Position numbers and translations under genes: made by a program | Assembly: GCA_013178295.1 (NCBI GenBank) | Contig: JABLWW010000017.1 | Span: 1 to 64,000, forward strand | Direction of reading: 5' to 3' | From: Anaerolineae bacterium | Lineage (GTDB): Bacteria; Chloroflexota; Anaerolineae; Anaerolineales; Anaerolineaceae | Length of the DNA stretch: 64,000 nucleotides | Notes under the pieces: model-generated | Seen by the model: the letters and a program-made list of their open reading frames with translations, nothing else | Databases searched by the model: none | Told to the model about the DNA's origin: nothing | Part shown: one piece after another, positions 44,214 to 52,515 of the stretch | Layout of the letters: every line of letters starts with the position of its first letter | Position numbering within the stretch: position 1 is the stretch's first letter

Positions 44214-44334
44214 CACGGCGTTGGGTTTTTGGGGGTTGCCCTCCCCTGTCCCCTCCCGGAGGGAGGGGGGTGAGCCGTAGGATGGGGCTTGCCCCATCGT
44301 CCTATCGGCATTGGCGGGGTGAACCCCGCCCTAC
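44214..44334. repeat. modular palindromic repeats, cluster C
   Basis: Module CGGCACGGCGTTGGGTTTTT, a CCCTCCCGGAGGGAGG palindrome, TGAGCCGTAG, then GATGGGGCTTGCCCCATC at 44281-44298, followed by CGTCCTATCGGCATTGGCGG and GGTGAACCCCGCCC. The module order matches the second half of cluster A almost base for base. Confidence 0.8.
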
Positions 44335-44415
44335 ACCTCACTTCCCTCCCTTGCCCAGCACTCCCGCAGAGAGCTAAAAGGGGAGGGCGAAACCCAACCT
44401 CTTTGTCACAAACAC

Positions 44416-44446
44416 AAAGGGGGGGGTCATGATGACCCCCCCTTTT
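44416..44446 (-). terminator. terminator of the aminotransferase gene
   Basis: AAA, a G run and TCA (44416-44429) pair with TGA, a C run and TTT (44433-44445) around a 3-base loop, with one bulged G. On the minus strand TTTGTGTTTGTG follows. It lies just past the aminotransferase stop. Confidence 0.6.
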
Positions 44447-44473
44447 GTCAAGGGGAGCAATGCCTGCTTTTTC

Positions 44474-45799
44474 TTACTTCTTCCAGGTTGCCTTGACCTG
44501 ATGGGTGACGTCCGCCATCACGTTGAGCGTCTCGTCAATATCGGCGTCGCTGTGGCTGTAGGAGAGGAAATACGGCTCGCGGATCACCTCGTGTTTGGAG
44601 ATGCCGCGCTTCTGCGCCTCCACCACGATCTTGGAGAGCATGGCTTTTTCGGTGTTCTCCCATTCGCGCTGGTCGCGCGGCATCGTCTCGGAGAAGATCA
44701 CGCCGAACATCGCCGGGTGCTCGGTAACGATGGCGGGGATGCCCTCTTCGGCAAAGATTGAGCGCAGACCTTCCTGCAGTTTGCGCCCGCGCGCAAAGAT
44801 CGTCTCCAGCACCGGCTCGCGCATGATCTTGCCCAGTGTGGCGTTGATGGCTGCCACGCTCACCACGTTGCCGCAGTATGTGCCGTCCTGCTCCACCTGC
44901 CCGACGGCGATCATGTCCATCAGCTCCTTCTTGCCGCCAAACGCCGCACACGGGTAGCCGTTGCCGATAGCTTTGGCGTAGGTTGCCAGGTCGGGGATGA
45001 CCTTGTAATATTCCTGCGCCCCGCCTTTGGCAAGGTGAAAGCCGGTCTTCACCTCGTCAAAGATGAGCACGATCCCGTACTCGTCGCACTTCTGACGGAT
45101 AAACTCCAGATACCCCTCCAGCGGACCGATGCAGGCGCAGTTGCCCAGCACCGGCTCGATGAGGATGGCGGCGACATCCTGCCATGAGCGCTTCAGCGCC
45201 AGGTCGAGGGCTTCAAAGTCGTTATAGGGCACGGTGATGACGGTGCTGTTGACCGCCTTGGGGATGCCGGAGCTTTCGGGGACGGGCAGCGGGCTGCGCC
45301 GCGTGCCATACGCCGGGACGGGGTTGGCGTACATCGAGTAGAGCACATAGTCGTGCACACCGTGGTAGGCGCCCTCGAACTTGATGTATTTATCGCGCCC
45401 GGTGTAGCCGCGCGCCAGACGCAGGGCGTGCATGGTGGCTTCGGTGCCCGAGTTGACCAGCCGCACCTTCTCCACGCACGGGCACATGGCGACAAACTTC
45501 TCCGCCGCCTCCACTTCCAGGTCGGTGGTCAGAGCGGTGGTGGTGCCGCGCATGCGCACCTGCTCGAAGACGTAGTTATCCACCTCGTCGTAGGCGTGCC
45601 CCAAAATCACTGGACCCCATGCCAGGGCGTAGTCAATGTAGCGGTTGCCGTCCACGTCCCAGTAATAGGCGCCTTTGGCGCGGGCGACATAGCGCGTGTT
45701 CTCCGGTCCGTGAAAGCGGAAGCTGGAGCTGACCCCCAGCGGGATGACCTCTTTGGCTTTCTGCCACAGAGCCTTGCTTTTTTCGTAACTTGGTGTCAT
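44474..45799 (-). CDS. class III PLP aminotransferase (glutamate-1-semialdehyde aminomutase-like)
   Basis: A 441-residue fold-type I aminotransferase: GVSSSFRFHGPENTRYVARA, LVNSGTEATMHALRLARGYT, KFEGAYHGVHDYV, LIFDEVKTGFHLAKGG, and PLP lysine in YAKAIGNGYPCAAFGG. It resembles HemL but lies outside any tetrapyrrole context, so an omega- or beta-amino acid substrate is more likely. Its neighbours are a nucleotidyltransferase-like gene, a phosphoesterase, an amino-acid permease, a HisD-type dehydrogenase and an Lrp regulator. Two copies of TTGTCGTTTTAC, 31 bases apart, lie just upstream (45835, 45866) and may be regulator sites. Confidence 0.87.
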   Translation of the reverse strand: MTPSYEKSKALWQKAKEVIPLGVSSSFRFHGPENTRYVARAKGAYYWDVDGNRYIDYALAWGPVILGHAYDEVDNYVFEQVRMRGTTTALTTDLEVEAAEKFVAMCPCVEKVRLVNSGTEATMHALRLARGYTGRDKYIKFEGAYHGVHDYVLYSMYANPVPAYGTRRSPLPVPESSGIPKAVNSTVITVPYNDFEALDLALKRSWQDVAAILIEPVLGNCACIGPLEGYLEFIRQKCDEYGIVLIFDEVKTGFHLAKGGAQEYYKVIPDLATYAKAIGNGYPCAAFGGKKELMDMIAVGQVEQDGTYCGNVVSVAAINATLGKIMREPVLETIFARGRKLQEGLRSIFAEEGIPAIVTEHPAMFGVIFSETMPRDQREWENTEKAMLSKIVVEAQKRGISKHEVIREPYFLSYSHSDADIDETLNVMADVTHQVKATWKK

Positions 45800-45834
45800 G
45801 GTTTATACTCCTTGGGGTAACTGATATCAGATGG

Positions 45835-45877
45835 TTGTCGTTTTACATTCCTTCAACGTCATTTTTTGTCGTTTTAC
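45835..45877 (-). promoter_or_regulatory. direct-repeat boxes upstream of the aminotransferase gene
   Basis: TTGTCGTTTTAC occurs at 45835-45846 and again at 45866-45877, start-to-start 31 bases (about three helical turns). TTGTC also occurs in the lrp promoter region, within TTGTCGGTAAAA at 51324-51335. Candidate binding sites for the local Lrp-type regulator. Confidence 0.45.
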
Positions 45878-45957
45878 GAAAAAAATTTGGTGTATTTATC
45901 CGCCGCGTTTGTGTTGGCTGTGCAGGGCGGCGGGCGCGGTGTCCGCGCAGGGGAGTC

Positions 45958-46782
45958 TCAATCCCAGTCGGAGACTTCCTTATACCATCGTGTCTTTGTT
46001 CCGCTCATGGCGCGCAGCTTCCACTTAAGCGATTTGGGTTCGTCCTCAATCGCCTGATGGATTTGCTCCGCCTTGGCGCGGATGACGCGGCGCTGCTCCT
46101 CGTTCAGGGCTTCAACTTTTTCGGTGTAATCAGCAATATTTTTGAGATTGGTGGTGGCGGTGTAGTAAAATCCCCAATCGTCTGCCATCAGCTTTGCCAG
46201 ATAGCGCAGGTTGACGCTGCCCTCTTCTTTTTCTGCCAGCGGTGCCGCCAGCAGGATGAGCATGGCGTCCTTGTAATCCTTATCGTTCATCTGCACAATT
46301 TGCAGTTTTTGCAGCAGCAAGTCGGTAACCGAGACCGAATACGGGTCAAGCTCCAGCCGCCCAAGATAGCTGATGCAGTGATTCATATCCAGACGGTCAA
46401 AAAAGACGTCAATCATCGGCACACGCTCGGTATAGCGGTCGGAAAAGTAAATGTGCCGCTCCTGCCCAAAGTACATCATGGTATCTTTGTCAAAGTCATA
46501 CCCCTGCCGTTCAAAGAAAGACACCAGCTTGCCGCGCTGCTTTCCGTAGGCGGCAAAGTCAATATCGGTAAAGACACGCTCGCCCAGCCGCTTCATCTGG
46601 TTGTAGAGGTCAATGTATTCGGGGAAGTAGTTGCGCACCGCAAAGGCGCCCATCACGCGCAGGATCAGCCCTTCCTTCTGCGCCGCTTCGGTCAGCCGCC
46701 GCGCTTCCGTGATGAACACCTCCGGCTTGGGGTATTCCTCCAGGGGGATGTCATTGGGCAGTCTGAATGCTTTGTCGCTCAT
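45958..46782 (-). CDS. nucleotidyltransferase-like protein
   Basis: A 274-residue protein from ATG 46782 (AAGGAG upstream). VMGAFAVRNYFPEY and FTDIDFAAYGKQRGKLVSFF, then PMIDVFFDRLDMNH, look like the GG/GS...DxD pattern of a minimal polymerase-beta-fold nucleotidyltransferase (AbiEii-like), with the glycine loop weakened to GAF. No antitoxin-like partner is next to it. The gene lies 12 bases after the phosphoesterase gene, so the two are probably cotranscribed. Function not known. Confidence 0.5.
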   Translation of the reverse strand: MSDKAFRLPNDIPLEEYPKPEVFITEARRLTEAAQKEGLILRVMGAFAVRNYFPEYIDLYNQMKRLGERVFTDIDFAAYGKQRGKLVSFFERQGYDFDKDTMMYFGQERHIYFSDRYTERVPMIDVFFDRLDMNHCISYLGRLELDPYSVSVTDLLLQKLQIVQMNDKDYKDAMLILLAAPLAEKEEGSVNLRYLAKLMADDWGFYYTATTNLKNIADYTEKVEALNEEQRRVIRAKAEQIHQAIEDEPKSLKWKLRAMSGTKTRWYKEVSDWD

Positions 46783-46794
46783 GCGCACTCCTTG

Positions 46795-47724
46795 CTAACC
46801 AGAGGTGAAGATGTAATCTTTGAGCTTGCCGTTTTCGATCTGCAAGACCACGCCGCGCAGCACGCCTTCCGAGTACTCGCTGCCGGGGTTGATCATTGTC
46901 GTTCTGCCTACCTTTTGAATGCCGCGCGATTCGTGGATGTGCCCGTGCAGGCTGAGGAAGGGCTGGTATTTCTGAATCACGTTGGCAACCGCGCGGCTGC
47001 CGACATGGATTTTGCGGTCCACCGCCTGAATCAGGTCTTTGGTCAGTTCGGGCGCCAGGTCAAGCGCAAACCCATAGGGCGGGGCGTGCAGGTTGAAAAT
47101 CGAATTTTTGACGTCCTTCACCTGAGCGATCAGCGCCTCAAGCATGGGCTGTAGTTCCTCGTCCGGTTTTTCGCGCGGTGTGTCCCACGGTGTGGGGTTT
47201 GCCCAGGCAAAGGTGACCATCTCGTGCTCGCCGACCATCACCACGCGGTCGTTGCAGTTGACGATCACCTCCGAATCGCTGATGATGTCGTCCACTTCCA
47301 TCACGTCGTCGTTGCCGGGCGCCATGTAAAGCTTGAGACCGCTGCCCGCCAGCCGTTCGTCCGCCAGCGCCATCCACTCCCGCAGCCGCTGCAGCGCCAG
47401 TTCGTGAAACAAGGCATCCTGTTTTTCGGGGTGTTGGCGCAGGTCTTCAAATTCGTCCGGCGTCATCTGCTTCCAGTAATACCCCACCATTTCAATCTGC
47501 CGTTTGAGTTCTGTCAGTTCCTGCTCGGTGTGTGCCTCAACCGGGTTGCCGAGAAAGTTCGTCTCCCATCCGCCTCCGGCTTTTTCCACCAGCGGGATGA
47601 GCAGTTTGCCGGTCAGATCGCCCAGCAGGATGCCCATATCCACTTTGTAGATTTTGAGCGCGTTGAGAAACTTGCGGTAACAGTGGTTGGAGGCGTGAAT
47701 GTCGCTCACAAAAAAGATTTTCAT
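46795..47724 (-). CDS. calcineurin-like metallophosphoesterase
   Basis: A 309-residue protein from ATG 47724, chosen from the GGAG spacing; an ATG one codon earlier is possible. Metal-binding motifs: MKIFFVSDIHASN (D-x-H), GILLGDLTGK (GD), YMAPGNDDVMEVDD (GN-D variant of GNHD), and FLSLHGHIHESRG (GH-x-H). The GNDD in place of GNHD is also seen in other family branches. Likely a phosphodiesterase or phosphatase of unknown substrate. A 13-bp hairpin of the AGACCTGACGGGT family lies just upstream. Confidence 0.85.
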   Translation of the reverse strand: MKIFFVSDIHASNHCYRKFLNALKIYKVDMGILLGDLTGKLLIPLVEKAGGGWETNFLGNPVEAHTEQELTELKRQIEMVGYYWKQMTPDEFEDLRQHPEKQDALFHELALQRLREWMALADERLAGSGLKLYMAPGNDDVMEVDDIISDSEVIVNCNDRVVMVGEHEMVTFAWANPTPWDTPREKPDEELQPMLEALIAQVKDVKNSIFNLHAPPYGFALDLAPELTKDLIQAVDRKIHVGSRAVANVIQKYQPFLSLHGHIHESRGIQKVGRTTMINPGSEYSEGVLRGVVLQIENGKLKDYIFTSG

Positions 47725-47737
47725 CATGCTCCTTTTC

Positions 47738-47773
47738 AGACCTGACGGGTGATGCGGCAAACCCGTCAGGTCT
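47738..47773. repeat. AGACCTGAC-type inverted repeat, copy 1
   Basis: AGACCTGACGGGT (47738-47750) and ACCCGTCAGGTCT (47761-47773) are exact inverted copies around a 10-base loop. It lies between the permease stop and the phosphoesterase start. A near-copy is at 60401-60431 in the same kind of position. Confidence 0.8.
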
Positions 47774-47789
47774 TGGTCTTGTTGTCTTG

Positions 47790-49397
47790 CTAATCGGGCG
47801 GCAGTTCTTCAAATGCCATGCTGACGTCAATGCCGGAGGTGCTGTTGCGTTTCTTCCAGTAGAAGTACCACAGGATGCCGAGAATCCAGATGGCGGCAAA
47901 GGTGGCATACGGCCAGACCTTGAAGCCCTCAATGGTGAAGAAAAAGCCGTAGAACAGAATGGCAAGGTAAATCAGGTTGAGGATGCCCGCCAGGGTGATG
48001 ACCGGGATGCCGAACAGCTTCCAGTTCTTATAAGGCGAGGCTTCCCAGATGTTCTTGACCTGTTTGCGGTGGGCAAACAGCACGGCTGAGATGGCTGTTA
48101 CGCCAAAGACCGAGACCACCTCCAGCGTGGTTACCACGAACCCCAGACGGAAGTCCTCAAACAGACAGAAGGGGACGAGCAGAATCTCGCCGATGACAAA
48201 CAGCAGCGCCATGGTTTTGATTGGGGTGGCGGTTTTGTGGTTGATATCGGTGAACCACTTGGGACCGACACGGTCCATGCCCCAGGCAAACAGGATGCGC
48301 GGGAACGCCAGGTACGACATGGCGACAAACCACACGCTGAAGGCGATGAACGAGATGGCAAACAAGCCGAGGATGATCGGGTTCTGCGTCAGCACCGCCG
48401 CCAGCCCCATAAAGTGGGTTGACCAGGGGAAGGTATAGCCCTCCAGCCCGCCGCCTGCGCCGTCCACATACGAAGCCGCCACGGTGAACTCATATCCTAC
48501 GTTCTGATAGAGCACAATGCCGCACCAGATCATCAGCACGGTGGGGATGAGACAGGCAAAGAAGCTGCCGCCCAGCAGGGTTTTATCCGGGCGTTTGACC
48601 TCACCGGCAATAAAGGCGACGGCGTAGGAGTAGATAATCAGCCACGAACCGGCAATCATCAGCCCGATGGTATCCGGCCAGTTCCAGGTGCTGGGCAGGG
48701 CTGCGCCGCCCTCTTCCATGTATACCTTGGCTGCCTGCAAAAAGCCGTTGTAATCCAGCGAGCCATATTTGGCTGCCAGCGCGTTCCACGAGGCGACAAA
48801 ACCATCGTGCGTGGTGAAGGTCAGCACCAGCAGACACACCACCGTCCCCAGCAAACCGATTGCCATCGCCACGCGCTGCGCTTTGGCGTAGAACTTCATG
48901 CCAAACGCCAGCAGCAGGAAGGCGATGACATTCACCAGGCTGGAGAGCAGGAACAGCCCCCAAAAGCTGGTGATGGCTTCGTTGAGGTGCTCCAGCCCAA
49001 AGTAGCCAAAGAGCATGGTCAGCCCCGGGTTGACCACATAAGGCGCCAGGGTGGTGATCCACAAAATCCACGCCCAGGCGTTGCCAAAGCTTTCGGCGAC
49101 GGCGATCACCGGTCCAAGGATGCGCGAGTTATACACATACTCGCCGCCGGAGCGCGGCATGCTGCCGCCGAGAATCCCCCACACCAGCGGAAAGCTGATC
49201 CCGCCCAGCAAAAAGCCGAGAATGGCGGCGATGATCAGGTTGCCGCCGGGGTAGATCAGCAAACCGACGCTGATCATAAAAAACATGCTGGGGGAGACGC
49301 CGATGTTCATGATGGCGACGCCGAGCGCATCCACCAGCGAAAGACCGCGCACCAGACCGCTGGCGCGGCGGGCAAACACTTTTTCTGCTCCAGACAT
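47790..49397 (-). CDS. APC family amino acid/polyamine permease
   Basis: A 535-residue transporter with about 12 membrane segments. ATG 49397 is chosen for the AAGGAGGT upstream; the frame runs on upstream only through non-coding sequence. APC signatures: GLSLVDALGVAIMNIGVSPS, SMPRSGGEYVYNSRILGPVI (substrate-binding loop), WLIIYSYAVAFIAGEVKRPD. It probably imports an amino acid, amine or related solute used by the dehydrogenase and aminotransferase encoded beside it. Confidence 0.9.
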   Translation of the reverse strand: MSGAEKVFARRASGLVRGLSLVDALGVAIMNIGVSPSMFFMISVGLLIYPGGNLIIAAILGFLLGGISFPLVWGILGGSMPRSGGEYVYNSRILGPVIAVAESFGNAWAWILWITTLAPYVVNPGLTMLFGYFGLEHLNEAITSFWGLFLLSSLVNVIAFLLLAFGMKFYAKAQRVAMAIGLLGTVVCLLVLTFTTHDGFVASWNALAAKYGSLDYNGFLQAAKVYMEEGGAALPSTWNWPDTIGLMIAGSWLIIYSYAVAFIAGEVKRPDKTLLGGSFFACLIPTVLMIWCGIVLYQNVGYEFTVAASYVDGAGGGLEGYTFPWSTHFMGLAAVLTQNPIILGLFAISFIAFSVWFVAMSYLAFPRILFAWGMDRVGPKWFTDINHKTATPIKTMALLFVIGEILLVPFCLFEDFRLGFVVTTLEVVSVFGVTAISAVLFAHRKQVKNIWEASPYKNWKLFGIPVITLAGILNLIYLAILFYGFFFTIEGFKVWPYATFAAIWILGILWYFYWKKRNSTSGIDVSMAFEELPPD

Positions 49398-49492
49398 CGT
49401 ATAAACCTCCTTGATCAAATAAATGGGTAAAAGTACACAGGGGTAGGGTTGAAACGGATGAGAAGGGTATAAATGACGGCGTCCTCCTTTCT

Positions 49493-50785
49493 CTACTGTG
49501 CCCGCTTCCCGCTCTGGGTGTATCGCTCCAGCCGCAAATCCACCTGGGCTTTGTGCCCCAGACAGCCCTCCAGTTCTGCCAGCCGGGCGCAGTGCTCGCC
49601 TACCATCAGGCTTGCCTGCGGCGTGCACTTTTGATAGGTAACGGTTTTGAGATACTTGCCCACCCACAACCCGCCGGTATAGCGTGCGGCTCTGCCGGTG
49701 GGCAGGGTGTGGTTGGTGCCAATGGCAAAGTCGCCGTAGGGGACGCAGGTTTCGGCGCCCAAAAACAGCGACCCGTAGTTGGTCAGACGCTCAAGGAAGT
49801 ACTGCGGGTCTTTGGTCAGCACCTCCACGTGCTCAAACGCCAGACGGTTGGCTTCCTGCACGGCTTCTTCGAGGCTGCTGACAAGGATGATCTCGCCGCA
49901 GGCACGCCATGCCTGCGCGGCTACATCGCCGGTGGGCAGGGTTCGCAGCTGGCGCTCGATCTGGCTGGCAACCGCTTGTGCCAGCAGTTCGCTGGTGGTG
50001 AGCAGCACACAGGGCGAGTTGACTCCGTGCTCCGCCTGACCGATGAGATCGGCGGCAACCATCTCGGCATCGGCGCTTTCATCGGCAATCACCAGCACCT
50101 CCGAAGGACCGGCGATCAGGTCAATCCCCACCCGCCCGAAGAGCTGGCGCTTGGCTTCGGCGACATAGGCATTGCCCGGACCGACGATCATATCCACCGG
50201 CTTGATGCTTTCGCTCCCCAGCGCCATGGCAGCCACCGCCTGTACCCCGCCGAGGATGTAAATCTCATCTGCGCCAGCCAGCGCCATAGCCGCCACGCTG
50301 GCGGCTGGCGGTTTGCCGCCCGAGGGCGGCGTGCAGGCAACCACGCGCCGCACCCCCGCCACCCTGGCAGGGACAATGCACATGATGGCAGACGAGACCA
50401 GCGGATAGCGCCCGCCGGGGATGTAGCAGCCGACGCTCTCGATGGGAATGTGTCTGTGCCCCAAAATGACGCCGGGCAGCGTCTCGATTTCAATGTCGTT
50501 CAGCGCCTTGCGCTGCGCTTCGGCAAACCGCCGCACCTGCTCCTGCGCAAAGCGCAGGTCTGCCATGACTGCCTGCGGGATGGAGGAGACCAGCGCATCA
50601 ATCTCCGCTTGCGAAAGGCGAAAACTGGGCGGCGACCAGCCGTCAAAACGCTCCGAAAGCTGACGGATGGCGCTGTCGCCGCACACGGCAATATCCTCGA
50701 TGATGTTCTCCACCGCCTGGCGGATTTTGGCTTCGTCTTCCGTGGTTTCGCTTGTTCCTGCGGCGCGTTTGAGATAGACGCTCAT
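49493..50785 (-). CDS. hisD: histidinol dehydrogenase family protein (HisD fold)
   Basis: A 430-residue HisD-family enzyme. ATG 50785 overlaps the regulator stop (ATGA). Motifs include ESVGCYIPGGRYPLVSSAIM, MIVGPGNAYVAEAKRQLFGR and IDLIAGPSEVLVIADESADA. The zinc ligands Gln and His in GQAEHGVNS and Asp in YGDFAIGTNHTLPTG are kept, as are Glu-His in AFEHVEV and the late His in CLGHKAQVDL. No other histidine genes are near. With an Lrp regulator, permease and aminotransferase beside it, a catabolic alcohol dehydrogenase of the kind seen in the HpsN branch is as likely as true HisD. Confidence 0.8.
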   Translation of the reverse strand: MSVYLKRAAGTSETTEDEAKIRQAVENIIEDIAVCGDSAIRQLSERFDGWSPPSFRLSQAEIDALVSSIPQAVMADLRFAQEQVRRFAEAQRKALNDIEIETLPGVILGHRHIPIESVGCYIPGGRYPLVSSAIMCIVPARVAGVRRVVACTPPSGGKPPAASVAAMALAGADEIYILGGVQAVAAMALGSESIKPVDMIVGPGNAYVAEAKRQLFGRVGIDLIAGPSEVLVIADESADAEMVAADLIGQAEHGVNSPCVLLTTSELLAQAVASQIERQLRTLPTGDVAAQAWRACGEIILVSSLEEAVQEANRLAFEHVEVLTKDPQYFLERLTNYGSLFLGAETCVPYGDFAIGTNHTLPTGRAARYTGGLWVGKYLKTVTYQKCTPQASLMVGEHCARLAELEGCLGHKAQVDLRLERYTQSGKRAQ

Positions 50786-51270
50786 GGCTGGCTCTGCTCC
50801 GTTGCATTGAGGGGGATACGCCACTCGTGGATGTCCATCAGGATGCGCGGCAGGATGACCATGGTGGCTTTTTTGACGCCCGGCACCGTGCTGATGTGGT
50901 TGGTCACGATATGGTGCAGTTCGAGGTTATCGCGCGCCCGCACCTGTAAACTGATGTCAATCTCGCCGGTTGAGAGCGCCACGTAGCACACCTGCGGAAG
51001 CTGGGCAAGCTGGCGGGCAATTTCCATCACCTGACCGCCTTCCACCTCCACCCATACATCGGCGGTCACCGGGTAACCGACTTTCTCAGCGTTGAGCACC
51101 GCGCTGATGCGGATGACGCCGTCTTGCTGCATCTTTTTGAGACGAAAGCGTACCATGCGCTCGGTGATGCCGTTGTCCAGACGGCGCGCAATCTCAACTG
51201 CGGGCATCCGCCCGTCCTCCTGCAGCAGACGGATAATCTGCTCGTCAATTTTGTCAAGTTTGTGGGACAT
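50782..51270 (-). CDS. Lrp/AsnC family transcriptional regulator
   Basis: A 162-residue regulator. The N-terminal winged helix reads LDKIDEQIIRLLQEDGRMPA, VEIARRLDNGITERMVRFRL, and the C-terminal RAM domain reads VALSTGEIDISLQVRARDNL, ISTVPGVKKATMVIL. It is first in a minus-strand unit with the HisD-type gene, so it probably controls that unit and itself, with an amino acid or related metabolite as effector. A near-consensus promoter and a perfect inverted repeat lie upstream. Confidence 0.93.
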   Translation of the reverse strand: MSHKLDKIDEQIIRLLQEDGRMPAVEIARRLDNGITERMVRFRLKKMQQDGVIRISAVLNAEKVGYPVTADVWVEVEGGQVMEIARQLAQLPQVCYVALSTGEIDISLQVRARDNLELHHIVTNHISTVPGVKKATMVILPRILMDIHEWRIPLNATEQSQP

Positions 51271-51311
51271 AGCGGAGGTTCTCTCCGTATGAGGGAAAGA
51301 GGATATAAAAC

Positions 51312-51340
51312 ATTATAGGATGTTTGTCGGTAAAAGTCAA
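51312..51340 (-). promoter_or_regulatory. sigma-70 promoter of the Lrp-type regulator gene
   Basis: On the minus strand TTGACT (51340-51335), a 17-base spacer and a perfect TATAAT (51317-51312). This is the best housekeeping promoter match in the window, about 42 bases before the start codon. Confidence 0.75.
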
Positions 51341-51354
51341 TAACCCCCCATAAA

Positions 51355-51373
51355 ATTGTCAGAAAATGACAAT
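51355..51373. promoter_or_regulatory. candidate operator upstream of the Lrp-type regulator gene
   Basis: ATTGTCA and TGACAAT form a perfect inverted repeat with a 5-base AT-rich spacer (GAAAA), centred about 25 bases upstream of the -35. Palindromes of this size are typical Lrp/AsnC boxes; autoregulation is inferred. Confidence 0.6.
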
Positions 51374-51392
51374 ATCCTCTTGCGCATGCCGC

Positions 51393-51707
51393 TTACAGCA
51401 AAGCCTCCAACACCAGCAGGGCAGCCATCCCAACGGCGATGCTCCACACCACATTTTTGGTGCGTAGCGCAACCAGCCCTGCCAGAAGCGCCGCGCCAAT
51501 TTGCGGATTGCGCGGTGAAAGCTGCAACGTCCCGCCGTGCTGCGCCACCTCCGGCAGGATGATCGCCGAGAGCGCCGTGATGGGGACAAAATACAGCGCC
51601 CGCTCCAGCCAGGCGGGCATCTTTGCCCGCCCCAACAAGAAGATGAACGAGTAGCGAATGCAAAACGTCAGCAAACCAGCGATGGCAATGGTGATCCAGA
51701 TGTTCAT
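51393..51707 (-). CDS. azlD: branched-chain amino acid exporter small subunit AzlD
   Basis: A 104-residue, four-helix membrane protein: FCIRYSFIFLLGRAKMPAWL, ALYFVPITALSAIILPEV, ALRTKNVVWSIAVGMAALLV. ATG 51707 overlaps the azlC stop by four bases; the frame extends upstream only through azlC. AzlD works with AzlC to export branched-chain amino acids and analogues. Confidence 0.9.
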   Translation of the reverse strand: MNIWITIAIAGLLTFCIRYSFIFLLGRAKMPAWLERALYFVPITALSAIILPEVAQHGGTLQLSPRNPQIGAALLAGLVALRTKNVVWSIAVGMAALLVLEALL

Positions 51708-52438
51708 TTCCGTTGTGCCTCGACTGCCATCCCGGCGAGGATGCCCGCCAGCGCGGCAAGGAGAATGCCCGTTTTGTATGGAAAGCTGATGGTCAGCAGC
51801 CCCGCCAGAGCAGCAACCGCCGCGGCGACAATCTCCGCCCGTCCTTTGAGCGCCGGTGCCACCAGCGCAATAAAGGTCAGCGGCAGGGCAAAACTGAGCG
51901 GCAGGTTTTTTGGAAGCAGATCGCCGATGAGAATGCCAACTGCCGTGCTGATTTGCCAGCACAGCCACAGCGTCAGCCCCGCGCCGAGAAAATACCAGTG
52001 CCGCTGGGGTGATTCTCTGCCGCGCTGAAAACGCATGACAGTCACCGCGTAGGCTTCATCGGTCAGCAGATAAGACAGCAGGGTTTTCCAGGCTGGTGTG
52101 AGATGCTGGAGATAGGGCGCCAGCGATGCGCTGTAAAGGGCATGGCGCAGGTTGACGACAAAAACCACCGTCAAAATTACTACTGCCGACGCCCCGCCGT
52201 GGATCAGCTGGACAGCGATGAACTGCGCTGAACCGGCAAAAATCACCGACGACATGGCTTGCGCCGCCGCCATCGAAAGACCAGCCCCCATTGCCAGCGC
52301 GCCAAAAATCACCCCAAAAGGCGCCACGCCCAATAAGATGGGCAGTTCATCCTTTGCCCCGCTCCAGAACTCTCTTTGTCGGGAAGGGGGCGGCGTTGGC
52401 GGGTTTGCTTCGGCGGCAGGGGCGCTTGGCGGCTGCAT
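51704..52438 (-). CDS. azlC: branched-chain amino acid exporter large subunit AzlC
   Basis: A 244-residue inner-membrane protein with the AzlC pattern: LPILLGVAPFGVIFGALAMG, SSVIFAGSAQFIAVQLI, VVNLRHALYSASLAPYLQHL, LTDEAYAVTVMRF. The first ~20 residues are Pro/Ala-rich, so the true start may be slightly internal. It forms an exporter with AzlD. The Lrp-type regulator beyond azlD may also control this pair. Confidence 0.92.
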   Translation of the reverse strand: MQPPSAPAAEANPPTPPPSRQREFWSGAKDELPILLGVAPFGVIFGALAMGAGLSMAAAQAMSSVIFAGSAQFIAVQLIHGGASAVVILTVVFVVNLRHALYSASLAPYLQHLTPAWKTLLSYLLTDEAYAVTVMRFQRGRESPQRHWYFLGAGLTLWLCWQISTAVGILIGDLLPKNLPLSFALPLTFIALVAPALKGRAEIVAAAVAALAGLLTISFPYKTGILLAALAGILAGMAVEAQRK

Positions 52439-52515
52439 GGCGCTATTGTATCAGCAATGGGCAAAGACGGGCAAAAAAGGTCGTTGTGGATGCTGATCGC
52501 AGCGCGGGGTGCGCT

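Larger units (their letters stand above)
44061..44473. other. gene-free repeat patch, second part
   Basis: No credible gene. It contains a palindromic repeat cluster (44214-44334) and a hairpin terminator (44416-44446) for the minus-strand aminotransferase gene. The stretch 44090-44200 shows nothing I recognise. Confidence 0.7.

Noticed and set aside
42364..44334. Possible CRISPR array
   Set aside because: Repeat units are themselves palindromic mosaics with variable order and no regularly sized unique spacers; no cas genes are present.
44474..45799. Class III aminotransferase as HemL
   Set aside because: Fold and some motifs fit, but there is no tetrapyrrole context, and the neighbours point to amine or amino-acid metabolism.
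45790..47154. Long plus-strand frame (454 codons) opposite the nucleotidyltransferase-like and phosphoesterase genes
   Set aside because: The minus strand carries recognisable motifs (D-x-H, GD, GH-x-H) and good ribosome-binding sites; the plus-strand product matches nothing.
49553..50986. Long plus-strand open frame (477 codons) opposite the HisD-type gene
   Set aside because: It is antisense to a protein with clear family motifs, has a low-complexity His/Arg/Gly-rich translation and no ribosome-binding logic; a shadow of GC-rich coding sequence.
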